DNA of 26,131 nucleotides, taken from JAUVKA01 sp964465145 (GTDB lineage Bacteria > Bacteroidota > Bacteroidia > Bacteroidales > UBA12481). This document shows, piece by piece, positions 1 through 6,652 of this stretch. The notes under the pieces are model-generated. The model was not told where the DNA came from. It saw only the letters and a program-made list of their open reading frames with translations, and ran no database searches. The stretch is from contig CAYXJR010000061.1 of the NCBI GenBank assembly GCA_964465145.1, positions 1 through 26,131 on the forward strand, in the 5' to 3' direction. The translations under genes and the position numbers were made by a program. Each line of letters opens with the position of its first letter. The first letter of the stretch is position 1.

Positions 1-470
1 AAGTCATTTACCGGAATCGGGCTGGCTTTTGCCGGTATCGTCAATAAACGGATTTTTGAAAAATTGGCTGAGGCGATTTCTTCATCTCCATGATAGATCC
101 GTTTTAAATCCAATTTCATATTGCTCTGGCCACCCAGAATCCAAACATCACCAATCAGGACATTTTGATAAACCACCGCATCTCCTTGGCTGCTGACTTT
201 AAACATTTGAGGATCAGTATTTACAGGCATTGGATCGAGTAACAATTCCCAGCTTCCATCCTCTTTAACGGTTGAAGTTTTAACTTGTCCGTCAAATTCC
301 ACTACGACTTCTTCTCCAGGATTCCCCCAGCCCCATACTTTGGCTGGTTTATCCCGCTGAATTATCATGTTGTTGTCAAATACATGGTGGACAGTTAGTT
401 GGGTATATGCAAATTGACTGGTTAATCCCAGCAATAGCGCAGAAAATAGGAGTTTCATTGTCGTCTTCAT
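1..470 (-). CDS. Sialate O-acetylesterase-like SGNH/SASA family esterase (partial, C-terminus beyond window)
   Basis: The minus strand is open from an ATG at 470 to the left edge, giving about 156 residues with no stop. Residues 1-23 are a signal peptide (Lys/Thr, then LLFSALLLGL, ending near YTQ). Then comes a beta-rich domain (WGWGNPGEEV about 46-55) typical of SASA esterases, and the SGNH block I motif GDVWILGGQSNM at 107-118, with Ser116 as the expected nucleophile. Known relatives remove O-acetyl groups from sialic acids or from plant and microbial glycans, and are exported. Full-length members run about 450-650 residues, so most of the domain and the Asp/His part of the triad lie outside the window. 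The gene is divergent from the MtaB-like gene. The family is secure; the substrate is unknown. Confidence 0.85.
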   Translation of the reverse strand, partial: MKTTMKLLFSALLLGLTSQFAYTQLTVHHVFDNNMIIQRDKPAKVWGWGNPGEEVVVEFDGQVKTSTVKEDGSWELLLDPMPVNTDPQMFKVSSQGDAVVYQNVLIGDVWILGGQSNMKLDLKRIYHGDEEIASANFSKIRLLTIPAKASPIPVND

Positions 471-516
471 GGCTTGAAATTAGCAATTTTATTAATCTGT
501 CAGGGTAGGGCGATCT

Positions 517-524
517 CAAATTTA
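517..524 (-). promoter_or_regulatory. Candidate -7 promoter box (TAAATTTG) for the esterase gene
   Basis: Read on the minus strand, 524 to 517 is TAAATTTG, an exact match to the Bacteroidota sigma-ABfr -7 consensus TAnnTTTG, about 47 bp upstream of the ATG at 470. I see no convincing -33 TTG at the usual spacing, so this is a candidate only. Confidence 0.4.
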
Positions 525-579
525 ATTCATGCAGGTTTACAGGGCTTTCATTATGGCGGGGAACTTTAACATTTAAGAC

Positions 580-611
580 TTGAAATTGTAAATTAGGAAA
601 TTGTATTTTTG
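580..611 (+). promoter_or_regulatory. Candidate Bacteroidota promoter for the MtaB-like gene
   Basis: TATTTTTG at 604-611 matches TAnnTTTG exactly. A TTG at 580-582 lies 21 bp upstream, within the spacing known for the -33 box. It sits about 85 bp before the ATG at 696 and is divergent from the box at 517-524, so the intergenic region can serve both genes. Confidence 0.5.
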
Positions 612-695
612 CGTCAACTTTTTTGTCCAATTTTAAAATGGGATAAGAAATATGGTTTTCACCATTTCTAATAATTAGTCTAAACCAACAGGAAG

Positions 696-2072
696 ATGAA
701 ATATCGTGAGTTAGCAATAAAAACTGCTGAAGAACTTTGTTTTGGCGTTTCTCCAAATCCGGTTACCACCTCACGTGGACTGGTAATTGGGGGTGGTTTA
801 GTTTATCCTGAGCTGAACTTTACCATGCCGGCTATTGAGGTCAGTATGAAGAATTTACCTGAACTCAGGAGGCAATACCACGAAATAGCTGAAGGAGCTT
901 TGACACGAGCCCTGGATTTACATTCCCAGGGCCTTATTCTGGAGTTTGAGACTGTTATTGAAATGACATTGGAACCTCAGATCGGGATTGAACTGGTTAA
1001 GGAGATGAATCAATTATGTGAGGATTTCTATCAGCAGCATGGTTTGAGAAGTGAGATCCGCTTGACGCCCAACGATCTTAGGGACTTTGACCGTCCTCCA
1101 AAGCCCCGTACTTCGAAATACATGGCTCCCATGATGGAATTGTTTGAACAGGGAGCTTTAGCTGGAGCAGATCTTTTATCAATAGAATCTACTGGAGGAA
1201 AGGAGATTTCGGATGACGCTCTGATGATGTGTGATATACGGCAGTTTATTTTCTCTCAGGCTGTACTGGGGGTACGAGATATGCGAATGCTGTGGGGCAA
1301 AATTGTTGAACTGGCTAATAGGATTGATAAAATACCGGCTGGTGACACAGCTTGTGCTTTTGGTAATACAGCCATGGTACTGGCTGAGAAGAAATTCATA
1401 CCCAGGATATTTGCGGCAATAGCCAGGGTGGCTACTGTGGTTCGTTCACTTATGGCTTATGAAATGGGAGCTAAAGGGCCTAATAAAGACTGTGGATATG
1501 AGGGGCCTTTCCTGAAAGCCATAGCAGGGGTACCTATATCGATGGAGGGTAAATCTGCTGCCTGTGCGCACTTCAGCCCCCTCGGAAATATTACAGCCGC
1601 CTGCGCAGATCTTTGGTCAAATGAATCAGTTCAGAATATTAAACTTCTGGCCGGGATGGCCCCAACAGTTAGTATGGAACAGCTGGAGTTTGATGTGCGA
1701 CTTATGAACTCGGCTACAAAAACGGGTAGGGAATCAGTAAGGAATCTAAAAAAACTATTTTCCGACTCAGATAGCTTTTACGATCCTCAGGCGTTTATCC
1801 TTACTCCTGAAAACGTAATTCTGATAGCAGGGGAAATTGTTAAGGGCAGAACTTATCTTGAAGCAACCACACGTGGGTGCCTGGAAGCAATACGGCTCAT
1901 CGAGGATGGTGTTAAGAATGGCCAGCTTATGAATATTGAAAATGAAGTGGGCTGGATTGAACAGATCAAGGCTAGTGTCCAAAGTATTCCAACATCTGAA
2001 GAACAGTTTGTTGAAGAGATGCTGCCTATTATCGATTCATCGAAAATCGATCTGGCTGAATATGGGTTGTGA
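696..2072 (+). CDS. mtaB: MtaB-like methanol:corrinoid methyltransferase (zinc enzyme)
   Basis: The protein has 458 residues, matching the roughly 460 of the family, and is similar from end to end to archaeal MtaB (N-terminal FGVS..P, C-terminal EYGL). MtaB moves the methyl group of methanol to the cobalt of its corrinoid protein MtaC. The three residues that match the zinc ligands of the Methanosarcina enzyme are present: Glu164 in LLSIESTGGKE, Cys220 in AGDTACAFGNTAM and Cys266 in GPNKDCGYEG. The CAHFSPLGN and DLWSNESV stretches are also family-typical. It is a soluble cytoplasmic TIM-barrel protein. The start follows a weak GGAAG at 691-695. No MtaC, MtaA or corrinoid-activation gene lies in this window, so the methyl acceptor is not visible. 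Methanol is the family substrate; another methyl donor is possible in this lineage. Confidence 0.9.
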   Translation: MKYRELAIKTAEELCFGVSPNPVTTSRGLVIGGGLVYPELNFTMPAIEVSMKNLPELRRQYHEIAEGALTRALDLHSQGLILEFETVIEMTLEPQIGIELVKEMNQLCEDFYQQHGLRSEIRLTPNDLRDFDRPPKPRTSKYMAPMMELFEQGALAGADLLSIESTGGKEISDDALMMCDIRQFIFSQAVLGVRDMRMLWGKIVELANRIDKIPAGDTACAFGNTAMVLAEKKFIPRIFAAIARVATVVRSLMAYEMGAKGPNKDCGYEGPFLKAIAGVPISMEGKSAACAHFSPLGNITAACADLWSNESVQNIKLLAGMAPTVSMEQLEFDVRLMNSATKTGRESVRNLKKLFSDSDSFYDPQAFILTPENVILIAGEIVKGRTYLEATTRGCLEAIRLIEDGVKNGQLMNIENEVGWIEQIKASVQSIPTSEEQFVEEMLPIIDSSKIDLAEYGL

Positions 2073-2080
2073 TATTAGTG

Positions 2081-2128
2081 GATTCGTTGATTGGTTGATT
2101 CGTTGATTCGTTACTTGGTTAATTCTTT
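2081..2128. repeat. Octamer tandem repeat (GATTCGTT-type), about 6 units
   Basis: Units run GATTCGTT, GATTGGTT, GATTCGTT, GATTCGTT, ACTTGGTT, AATTCTTT at exact 8-bp spacing, the last two degenerate. The array fills the gap between the convergent MtaB-like gene (stop at 2072) and the decayed gene, and reaches into the latter's last codons. Confidence 0.75.
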
Positions 2129-2687
2129 TAGTTTTTCGATTTGCTTTTGCTGTTCCGATAGAAGAGTACTCATTGCCTCTATTTTCTTGTCTAATGTCAT
2201 GTGATATGAGCTGTTTGTATAATAGATATTTGACATGCTTTGAGCCCAAAAACTGCTGCCGGTCATATCCGTCCCTGGCAGCCAGGTCGATCCATCCCAT
2301 TTAAGAACTTGCCCGCCTGTTGCCCCATGCTGAGCAATTTTCAGAGGGGAGGAGGTAGTTCCGTTGCCAGCCAGGTTTGCATTAGTTTCAGCGATTTGAG
2401 TTCCCCAGTTGATACCGGTCATAGAACCACTAATGGTAGCGTCATTGCCAATCTCTAGGTTTATTAATCCGAATTCATTGGTCGATACATTGTGCAATTC
2501 ACGGTATACAAGCGTCCCTGATGCACCTCCCTGTAAGATGCTGATTCTAAAAACAACGTTTTTGTTTGCCAGGACAGTCCCTGAGGCATCCCGGGGCTAC
2601 AGCCTGGTATTTAAAACTGTTTGGGGCCTAGGCATAACAAACAGAAGCCATTGCCAGACCCAGGATCCAGATTAATAATCTTTTCAT
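2111..2687 (-). pseudogene. Decayed secreted-protein gene (tail-fibre/collagen-like-repeat family of Bacteroidota)
   Basis: An ATG at 2687 begins a signal peptide (MKRLLIWILGLAMASVCYA). Codon 20 is TAG at 2628-2630 where relatives have Gln (YA-Q-APNSFKYQAVA). Shortly after, the four-base run at 2593-2596 has one base too many. Removing one restores VARDASGTVLANKN and joins the frame that stays open to a TAA at 2111. The remainder ends with GATGGQVLKWDGSTWLPGTD and a C-terminal coiled coil (EAMSTLLSEQQKQIEKLKEL). The passage from INWGTQ to AETNANLAGNG looks like an internal deletion compared with long members of this family. Two or three independent lesions make a sequencing error alone unlikely. 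The product was probably surface-exposed or extracellular; its function is unknown. Confidence 0.75.
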
Positions 2688-2761
2688 GATTATTGGAATT
2701 AGGTTAGTTTTTAATTGGTCAATTCAGTAAAATTTGGATGATAAATAGCGATTTCAATACT

Positions 2762-3244
2762 TTATCGCTTTATCACCCTAAAAGATCGTATCGGTTCTCC
2801 CGATTTCATCACAACCCTTATCAGATAAACACCCACTGGGTAAAATCGCATATCGATTTTGGTCAAATCACTTTTGACCGACTGTTGGAGCAAGGCTTTT
2901 CCTTCAAGGTTATAGAGGAAAAACTCCAGTTTGAAAAAATCCCCGTCTTTAAAGATCAGGTTCAGACCATCGTCTGTAGGATTTGGATATACATTGCTGA
3001 TAATGCCAGGTAAAAGCAAATCGCCAACTGCCGAAGATATTAGGTGCCCCTGCTGAAATCCCTGAGTGAGTACTATCATACCATTGGATACAGTTTCGCA
3101 AATAGGTTCACCAATAGTCCAGGACAATGAAGCATTAGTCCCTTTGAAATAGGCTCCTCCTGAAGAGACCACCTGCTGGGCCCAAAGTGTAGATAAACCG
3201 AAGATGAAAGAAAGAACGAGCAGCAGTAATAACTTTTTCATCAC
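2762..3244 (-). CDS. Short secreted protein with T9SS C-terminal sorting domain
   Basis: The protein has 160 residues. Residues 1-22 are a signal peptide ending in LWA-Q. Residues 23-70 hold a motif set found in many small Bacteroidota secreted proteins (SWTIGEPICET, then LTQGFQQGH). Residues about 80-160 form a type A T9SS sorting domain, recognised by VYPNPTDDGLNL, LYNLEGKAL and the closing RFYPVGVYLIRV. The protein should be carried through the outer membrane by the type IX system and attached or released, with the tail cleaved off. There is almost no cargo between the signal peptide and the tail, so no enzymatic role can be assigned. It starts with two ATG codons (3244, 3241), and either could be used. 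It may share a transcript with the decayed gene 74 bp downstream. Confidence 0.85.
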   Translation of the reverse strand: MMKKLLLLLVLSFIFGLSTLWAQQVVSSGGAYFKGTNASLSWTIGEPICETVSNGMIVLTQGFQQGHLISSAVGDLLLPGIISNVYPNPTDDGLNLIFKDGDFFKLEFFLYNLEGKALLQQSVKSDLTKIDMRFYPVGVYLIRVVMKSGEPIRSFRVIKR

Positions 3245-3400
3245 TCCCTTGATTTAGTTTGAAGGTCATTCAATATACAGAAAATAATCAATATAACCTT
3301 CTCACAATGAAAGATTCAAATAGATACGCCAGGTAAATATATTTACAGTAAATAAACCTGACCAAATACGGGTTGTGATCAAAATAAATATTCTGGTATA

Positions 3401-3430
3401 TCAGGTTAATTCAGGTGTATTCAGGTTAAT
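3401..3430. repeat. Decamer tandem repeat upstream of the T9SS-tail gene
   Basis: TCAGGTTAAT, TCAGGTGTAT and TCAGGTTAAT lie head to tail at exact 10-bp spacing, with a degenerate fourth unit (TTCTGGTATA) at 3391-3400. The array sits about 160 bp upstream of the minus-strand start at 3244 and just past the 3' end of the next gene, so it could be an operator with sites on one helix face or an inert microsatellite. Confidence 0.6.
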
Positions 3431-3445
3431 TTGGTCTTTTTTCGT

Positions 3446-3487
3446 CCCCGTTCCCTGTTCCCTGTTCCCCGTTCCCTGTTCCCTATT
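3446..3487. repeat. Heptamer tandem repeat (GGGAACR on the minus strand), 6 units
   Basis: On the plus strand the units are CCCCGTT, CCCTGTT, CCCTGTT, CCCCGTT, CCCTGTT, CCCTATT. The array starts at the stop codon (TAG, 3485-3483) of the minus-strand URO-D-like gene and runs downstream of it. The same heptamer recurs in the other orientation at 6590-6624. Confidence 0.85.
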
Positions 3488-4787
3488 TCCCCATTCTCTC
3501 TGCTTCCTCCATACATATCTCCTCCCACCTCCATAGTCTTTTAGGATCGTATTGTACAGTAGATATATCTTTCATGATGAGCTCAACATGGCACTGGCCT
3601 TCGGTTTGTGTTAAAAAATCCCTGATCTCTTTCCTGGCTTGATCTTCATCGAATTGTTTGCCAATAAAGATAGCGGGGCTTGGTTTGCGGCTGATCACAT
3701 AATCGCTTCCCAGCTCATCGATAGCCTTTCTCGTATCATTCCAGGGACTGCATGATACTTTCCTCAAGTTAGGTAAGCGTTTCAGGATATGACTCTTACC
3801 TGCCAGTGGTTCACAGCATCCGTAGTAAGTTAGTTTCCATCGCTCCAACCATTTAAGATCATGTTCGATGGCAAATTCCCAGTGCATTTCAGGTGAAACA
3901 TCTGAGAAGATCTGAGCATTTGAGCAGCCCCACATATTGTAAGGCTTAACATTTCCCTCCTGGAATGGCTCTCCCGGTAATTTATTTGTATAACCGTATC
4001 CCCCGGATCCTATTCGGGTATTATTACAATCCAGGGATAATAAATTTTGATTTTCAAATTGGTCCAGCTCGATCATCCATGCCTGCACCATCTTTTCATA
4101 AAAGGCATGTACCATATCCGGCCTCAAAAGGAGGTCGAGCATTGCTTCCTGCACTCCCCACCATCTGATAAGGTAATCCCATGGAGTGAACCAAATATGT
4201 GTTTGTCCCAATTTCCTTACTGGAATTATGCCGCCGAAGACTTCATTCATAACCTGAAAGCGTTTCTCTGTTGCTTTTTGGTTATGGGTAACGACTGGCA
4301 TTTTGATTTTATCCAGGTCATCCATATCTCGGATCTGAATATTAAAATGCCTGGAAACCACATCATTTTTTGAATCGGTGAATGCAAGGTCAACGTCTTC
4401 AAGGATCCCAAAATCGGTACTGTGGATGGAAAGCGGACAATCAAGCCAGGGATTAAGGATCATATCCCCGGGCATGTGCTTCCATTGATAAATAGTTTTA
4501 CGCATAAGATCCTCCTGACTCCTTGCCCAGGGATTTTTACATCTCAGAGTAAGCTCATCATTGAAATTCATCTCATGCCATGGGATCTCATTTATCCAAA
4601 CCATTGGCCGAACAGATTCCAGATCATTAAGCTTTTGCCAGAGGACAGCTTTCTCTTTATGTACTGGCAGGGTGGCAATCCCCGCCCATTGGTGAGCCAA
4701 ACTTCTTAAAACATCCACGTCCATCTGATCCAACAAAATGTTTTTATCCACTTCAGGAGGAGTTATATTACTTGGATCATGGAGCAT
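3483..4787 (-). CDS. Uroporphyrinogen decarboxylase (URO-D) superfamily protein, divergent, possible methyltransferase
   Basis: The protein has 434 residues, is soluble and has no signal peptide. The pattern is that of URO-D-fold proteins, a family that includes true HemE decarboxylases and the MtaA/MtbA-type methyl-corrinoid:thiol methyltransferases. Visible motifs are INEIPWHEMN (65-74), NPWLDCP (112-118), TPWDYLIRWWGVQEAM (201-216), YYGCCEPL (321-328) and VSCSPWND (344-351). YGCCEP lies where MtaA-type enzymes carry a zinc-binding HxC; here the His position is Tyr322. The C-terminal Gly-Cys zinc motif of MtaA is not obvious, and the region reads MKDISTVQYDP instead. It starts 30 bp after the stop of the FucP-like gene, so the two form an operon. 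It is not expected to be HemE, being too long and lacking the usual N-terminus. Membership of the superfamily is likely; the reaction is unknown. Confidence 0.65.
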   Translation of the reverse strand: MLHDPSNITPPEVDKNILLDQMDVDVLRSLAHQWAGIATLPVHKEKAVLWQKLNDLESVRPMVWINEIPWHEMNFNDELTLRCKNPWARSQEDLMRKTIYQWKHMPGDMILNPWLDCPLSIHSTDFGILEDVDLAFTDSKNDVVSRHFNIQIRDMDDLDKIKMPVVTHNQKATEKRFQVMNEVFGGIIPVRKLGQTHIWFTPWDYLIRWWGVQEAMLDLLLRPDMVHAFYEKMVQAWMIELDQFENQNLLSLDCNNTRIGSGGYGYTNKLPGEPFQEGNVKPYNMWGCSNAQIFSDVSPEMHWEFAIEHDLKWLERWKLTYYGCCEPLAGKSHILKRLPNLRKVSCSPWNDTRKAIDELGSDYVISRKPSPAIFIGKQFDEDQARKEIRDFLTQTEGQCHVELIMKDISTVQYDPKRLWRWEEICMEEAERMGK

Positions 4788-4817
4788 GTAATAGATATTT
4801 AATTAAAGATAAAAATT

Positions 4818-6041
4818 TTATGAACGGACGCGATAGCCATATAATCCGAACATAAGGATAATAATAAAGCCGGCGAGCGGAACAAAAAAACCGATTGGCA
4901 TAGAGAAAATGTCTGCGATATGGCCCATTAACATAGGGCATAAAGCTCCACCAACTATTGCCATAACGAGTATGGATGAGGCTTTTGGGACTTGAACGCC
5001 AAGATCCTTAATGCCCAGGGCAAAAATTGTGGGATACATGATAGACATGAAAAAGCAGGTTGCTATCAGTGCGATAATGGAAATTTTCCCCAGGCTCATA
5101 ATCACAACCACCATAAGTAAGGCACAAACCCCAGCATAAGTTGCCAACAGATTGTGTGCTTTGATCCACTTAAGAAAAAAACTACCTGTAAACCGCCCGA
5201 GAACAAATAGTCCCATGCCCCCAAAAGACAATAAAACAGCTGCCTGTTGGTTGCTCATCGCGGTATCTGTTTCAGTAGCATAATTGATGAAGAAACTATT
5301 AACTCCTGTTTGCGAAGCAGTATAGAAGAATTGAGCCATAACTGCCCAAACAAGATGCCTGTGTCTGAATATTGGTTTAACTGATGTGCCAGGAGTAAGT
5401 TTTTCATCGCTAACTGACTGAATATTAGGCAATGGGTTTTTAATCAGAAATAAAGCTATCAGTAGAACCAGTGAGCTAAGAATTATAAATGGGATGGGTA
5501 AATTCTTGAAGTTGGTGACTTCGCTTTCGCCTTCTGAGAAGATTATTAAACCACCCAATAATGGACCAAGTATCCATCCGACACCATTAAAAGATTGTGC
5601 AAGGTTAATACGGCGTTCCGCTCCTGGCTTGGATCCAAGGAAAGTGGCAAGAGGATTAGCGGCTGTTTCGAAAAATGTAAAACCGCAGGCTATGATGAAT
5701 AACGCTATCAGAAAAATGTAAAATGATTGAAAATAGGCTCCCGGAATGAAAAGTAATGAGCCGCCAACCAGAACAAATAAGCCTGTAACGATTCCTTTAT
5801 TGAATCCCCATTTTTTCAAAAGCATACCAGCAGGAAGGGCCATAAGGAAATAGCCGCTGTATAAGGCGAATTGAACCAGTCCCGATTGAGCCCGCGATAT
5901 ATTCAGCCCTTCCTGGAAATACTTGTTCAGCACATCCAGCAAGCTGTTAGTGTATCCTGATAGTAGAAATAAGCAAGCAATCAGGAAGAAGGGTAAAACG
6001 TATGTTTTGCCACTTTCTGTTGTGAAAAGAGATATTTTCAT
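4818..6041 (-). CDS. FucP-family sugar:H+ symporter (MFS)
   Basis: Twelve hydrophobic segments and length (407 residues from the chosen start) fit the fucose:proton symporter family, which imports L-fucose or other monosaccharides through the inner membrane. Diagnostic motifs are LYSGYFLMALPAGMLLKKWG, FFETAANPLATFLG with Glu125 at the place of the essential Glu135 of E. coli FucP, and RINLAQSFNGVGWILGPLLG. The frame can be extended to a TTG at 6107, but the ATG at 6041 (MKISLFTT) puts the first membrane helix at the normal distance from the N-terminus and avoids a rare start codon. It is the first gene of an operon with the URO-D-like gene. The substrate cannot be read from the sequence. The context would fit a deoxy- or O-methyl sugar, but that is inference. 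Confidence 0.85.
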   Translation of the reverse strand: MKISLFTTESGKTYVLPFFLIACLFLLSGYTNSLLDVLNKYFQEGLNISRAQSGLVQFALYSGYFLMALPAGMLLKKWGFNKGIVTGLFVLVGGSLLFIPGAYFQSFYIFLIALFIIACGFTFFETAANPLATFLGSKPGAERRINLAQSFNGVGWILGPLLGGLIIFSEGESEVTNFKNLPIPFIILSSLVLLIALFLIKNPLPNIQSVSDEKLTPGTSVKPIFRHRHLVWAVMAQFFYTASQTGVNSFFINYATETDTAMSNQQAAVLLSFGGMGLFVLGRFTGSFFLKWIKAHNLLATYAGVCALLMVVVIMSLGKISIIALIATCFFMSIMYPTIFALGIKDLGVQVPKASSILVMAIVGGALCPMLMGHIADIFSMPIGFFVPLAGFIIILMFGLYGYRVRS

Positions 6042-6173
6042 ATGTTGATCTTGGTCTTTAATCAAGGTTTTCAGAGGACAGAAAGATAGTGCCTTTTTTT
6101 TATACAAGAAAAGACAGGAAAAGGATGATTCGAGGCATTAATAAATATGTTATGTATTGTATTTAATATAAAG

Positions 6174-6191
6174 TGTTGTATATTTACAACA
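6174..6191. promoter_or_regulatory. Perfect 7-bp inverted repeat, candidate operator
   Basis: TGTTGTA-TATT-TACAACA is an 18-bp palindrome about 135 bp upstream of the FucP-like start codon. Such symmetric sites usually bind a dimeric repressor. No matching regulator is identified, and the short XRE regulator encoded nearby is one candidate. Confidence 0.35.
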
Positions 6192-6271
6192 AGATGTAGT
6201 GAATAGTGAATGGTTAGATCTTGGATGAAGAGTGTTTAGTTTATAAGTTTATAATTTAGGAAAATAAATAT

Positions 6272-6310
6272 CCCCCCCCTTACCTGCCAGCAGGGAGGGG
6301 GCCGGGGGGG
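6272..6310. repeat. GC-rich foldback element
   Basis: Seven C (6272-6278) can pair with seven G (6304-6310), and CCTGC (6283-6287) with GCAGG (6290-6294) inside, in otherwise AT-rich DNA. It could be a strong RNA or DNA hairpin or part of a dispersed genomic repeat. Confidence 0.45.
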
Positions 6311-6358
6311 TGGGTAGGAAAAGAATAACTGAGTCACTGGTCGCCAAGTAACGAAAAA

Positions 6359-6652
6359 ATGCAATCACGAAAAATATATAACCGTATCGCAGTGCTGCGG
6401 CAGGAGAGGGGGCTTTCACGGAAAGAGCTGGCGGATAAGATCGGGGTAAACTTTCAGACTGTGGGCTATCTTGAGCGTGAGGAATACAATCCCAGTCTTG
6501 ACCTTGCCTTCAGGATTTGCGAGGTGTTTAAAGTGCCGGTTGATTTTGTGTTTTCAACCAAGGCGATGCAGCCAATAAGCGAAGAGTTAACGGGGAACGG
6601 GGAACAGGGAACGGGGAACGGGGAAATACAGTTAAACAAGGAGGATATATAA
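6359..6652 (+). CDS. Small XRE-family HTH transcriptional regulator
   Basis: The protein has 97 residues. Residues about 7-66 are a Cro/C1-type helix-turn-helix domain (LRQERGLSRKELADKIGV, then NFQTVGYLEREEYNPSL) close to the short regulators often found beside small membrane proteins. Its stop overlaps the next start (TAATG at 6651-6655), and a good AAGGAGG lies just inside its 3' end, so the membrane protein is translationally coupled. Residues 78-89 (TGNGEQGTGNGE) are encoded by a heptamer tandem repeat, so the tail appears to have been extended by repeat growth. It probably represses its own operon, as is usual for such pairs. Confidence 0.85.
   Translation: MQSRKIYNRIAVLRQERGLSRKELADKIGVNFQTVGYLEREEYNPSLDLAFRICEVFKVPVDFVFSTKAMQPISEELTGNGEQGTGNGEIQLNKEDI
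6590..6624. repeat. Heptamer tandem repeat (ACRGGGA), 5 units, inside the XRE gene
   Basis: Units are ACGGGGA, ACGGGGA, ACAGGGA, ACGGGGA, ACGGGGA. Because 7 is not a multiple of 3, every gain or loss of one unit would shift the frame of the XRE tail and change its overlap with the next start. It is the same heptamer as at 3446-3487, inverted. Confidence 0.85.

Larger units (their letters stand above)
6042..6358. other. 317-bp intergenic region upstream of the FucP-like operon and the XRE gene
   Basis: This divergent region has no coding potential that I can support. It holds a perfect inverted repeat, TGTTGTA (6174-6180) and TACAACA (6185-6191) around a TATT centre. It also holds a GC-rich foldback (6272-6310) in which a run of seven C faces a run of seven G around an inner CCTGC/GCAGG stem. 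I find no exact TAnnTTTG box in either orientation. Confidence 0.6.

Noticed and set aside
2409..3013. Plus-strand open frames over the decayed gene and the T9SS-tail gene
   Set aside because: They are antisense shadows. The minus strand has signal peptides, a sorting tail and family motifs; the plus frames show none.
3483..4787. Calling the URO-D-like gene hemE or mtaA
   Set aside because: It is longer than HemE and lacks its N-terminus, and the HxC and Gly-Cys zinc motifs of MtaA are altered or missing, so only the superfamily can be claimed.
6042..6107. N-terminal extension of the FucP-like protein from a TTG
   Set aside because: The added 22 residues are polar, lie before the natural first helix and need a rare start codon. 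ATG at 6041 fits the family length.
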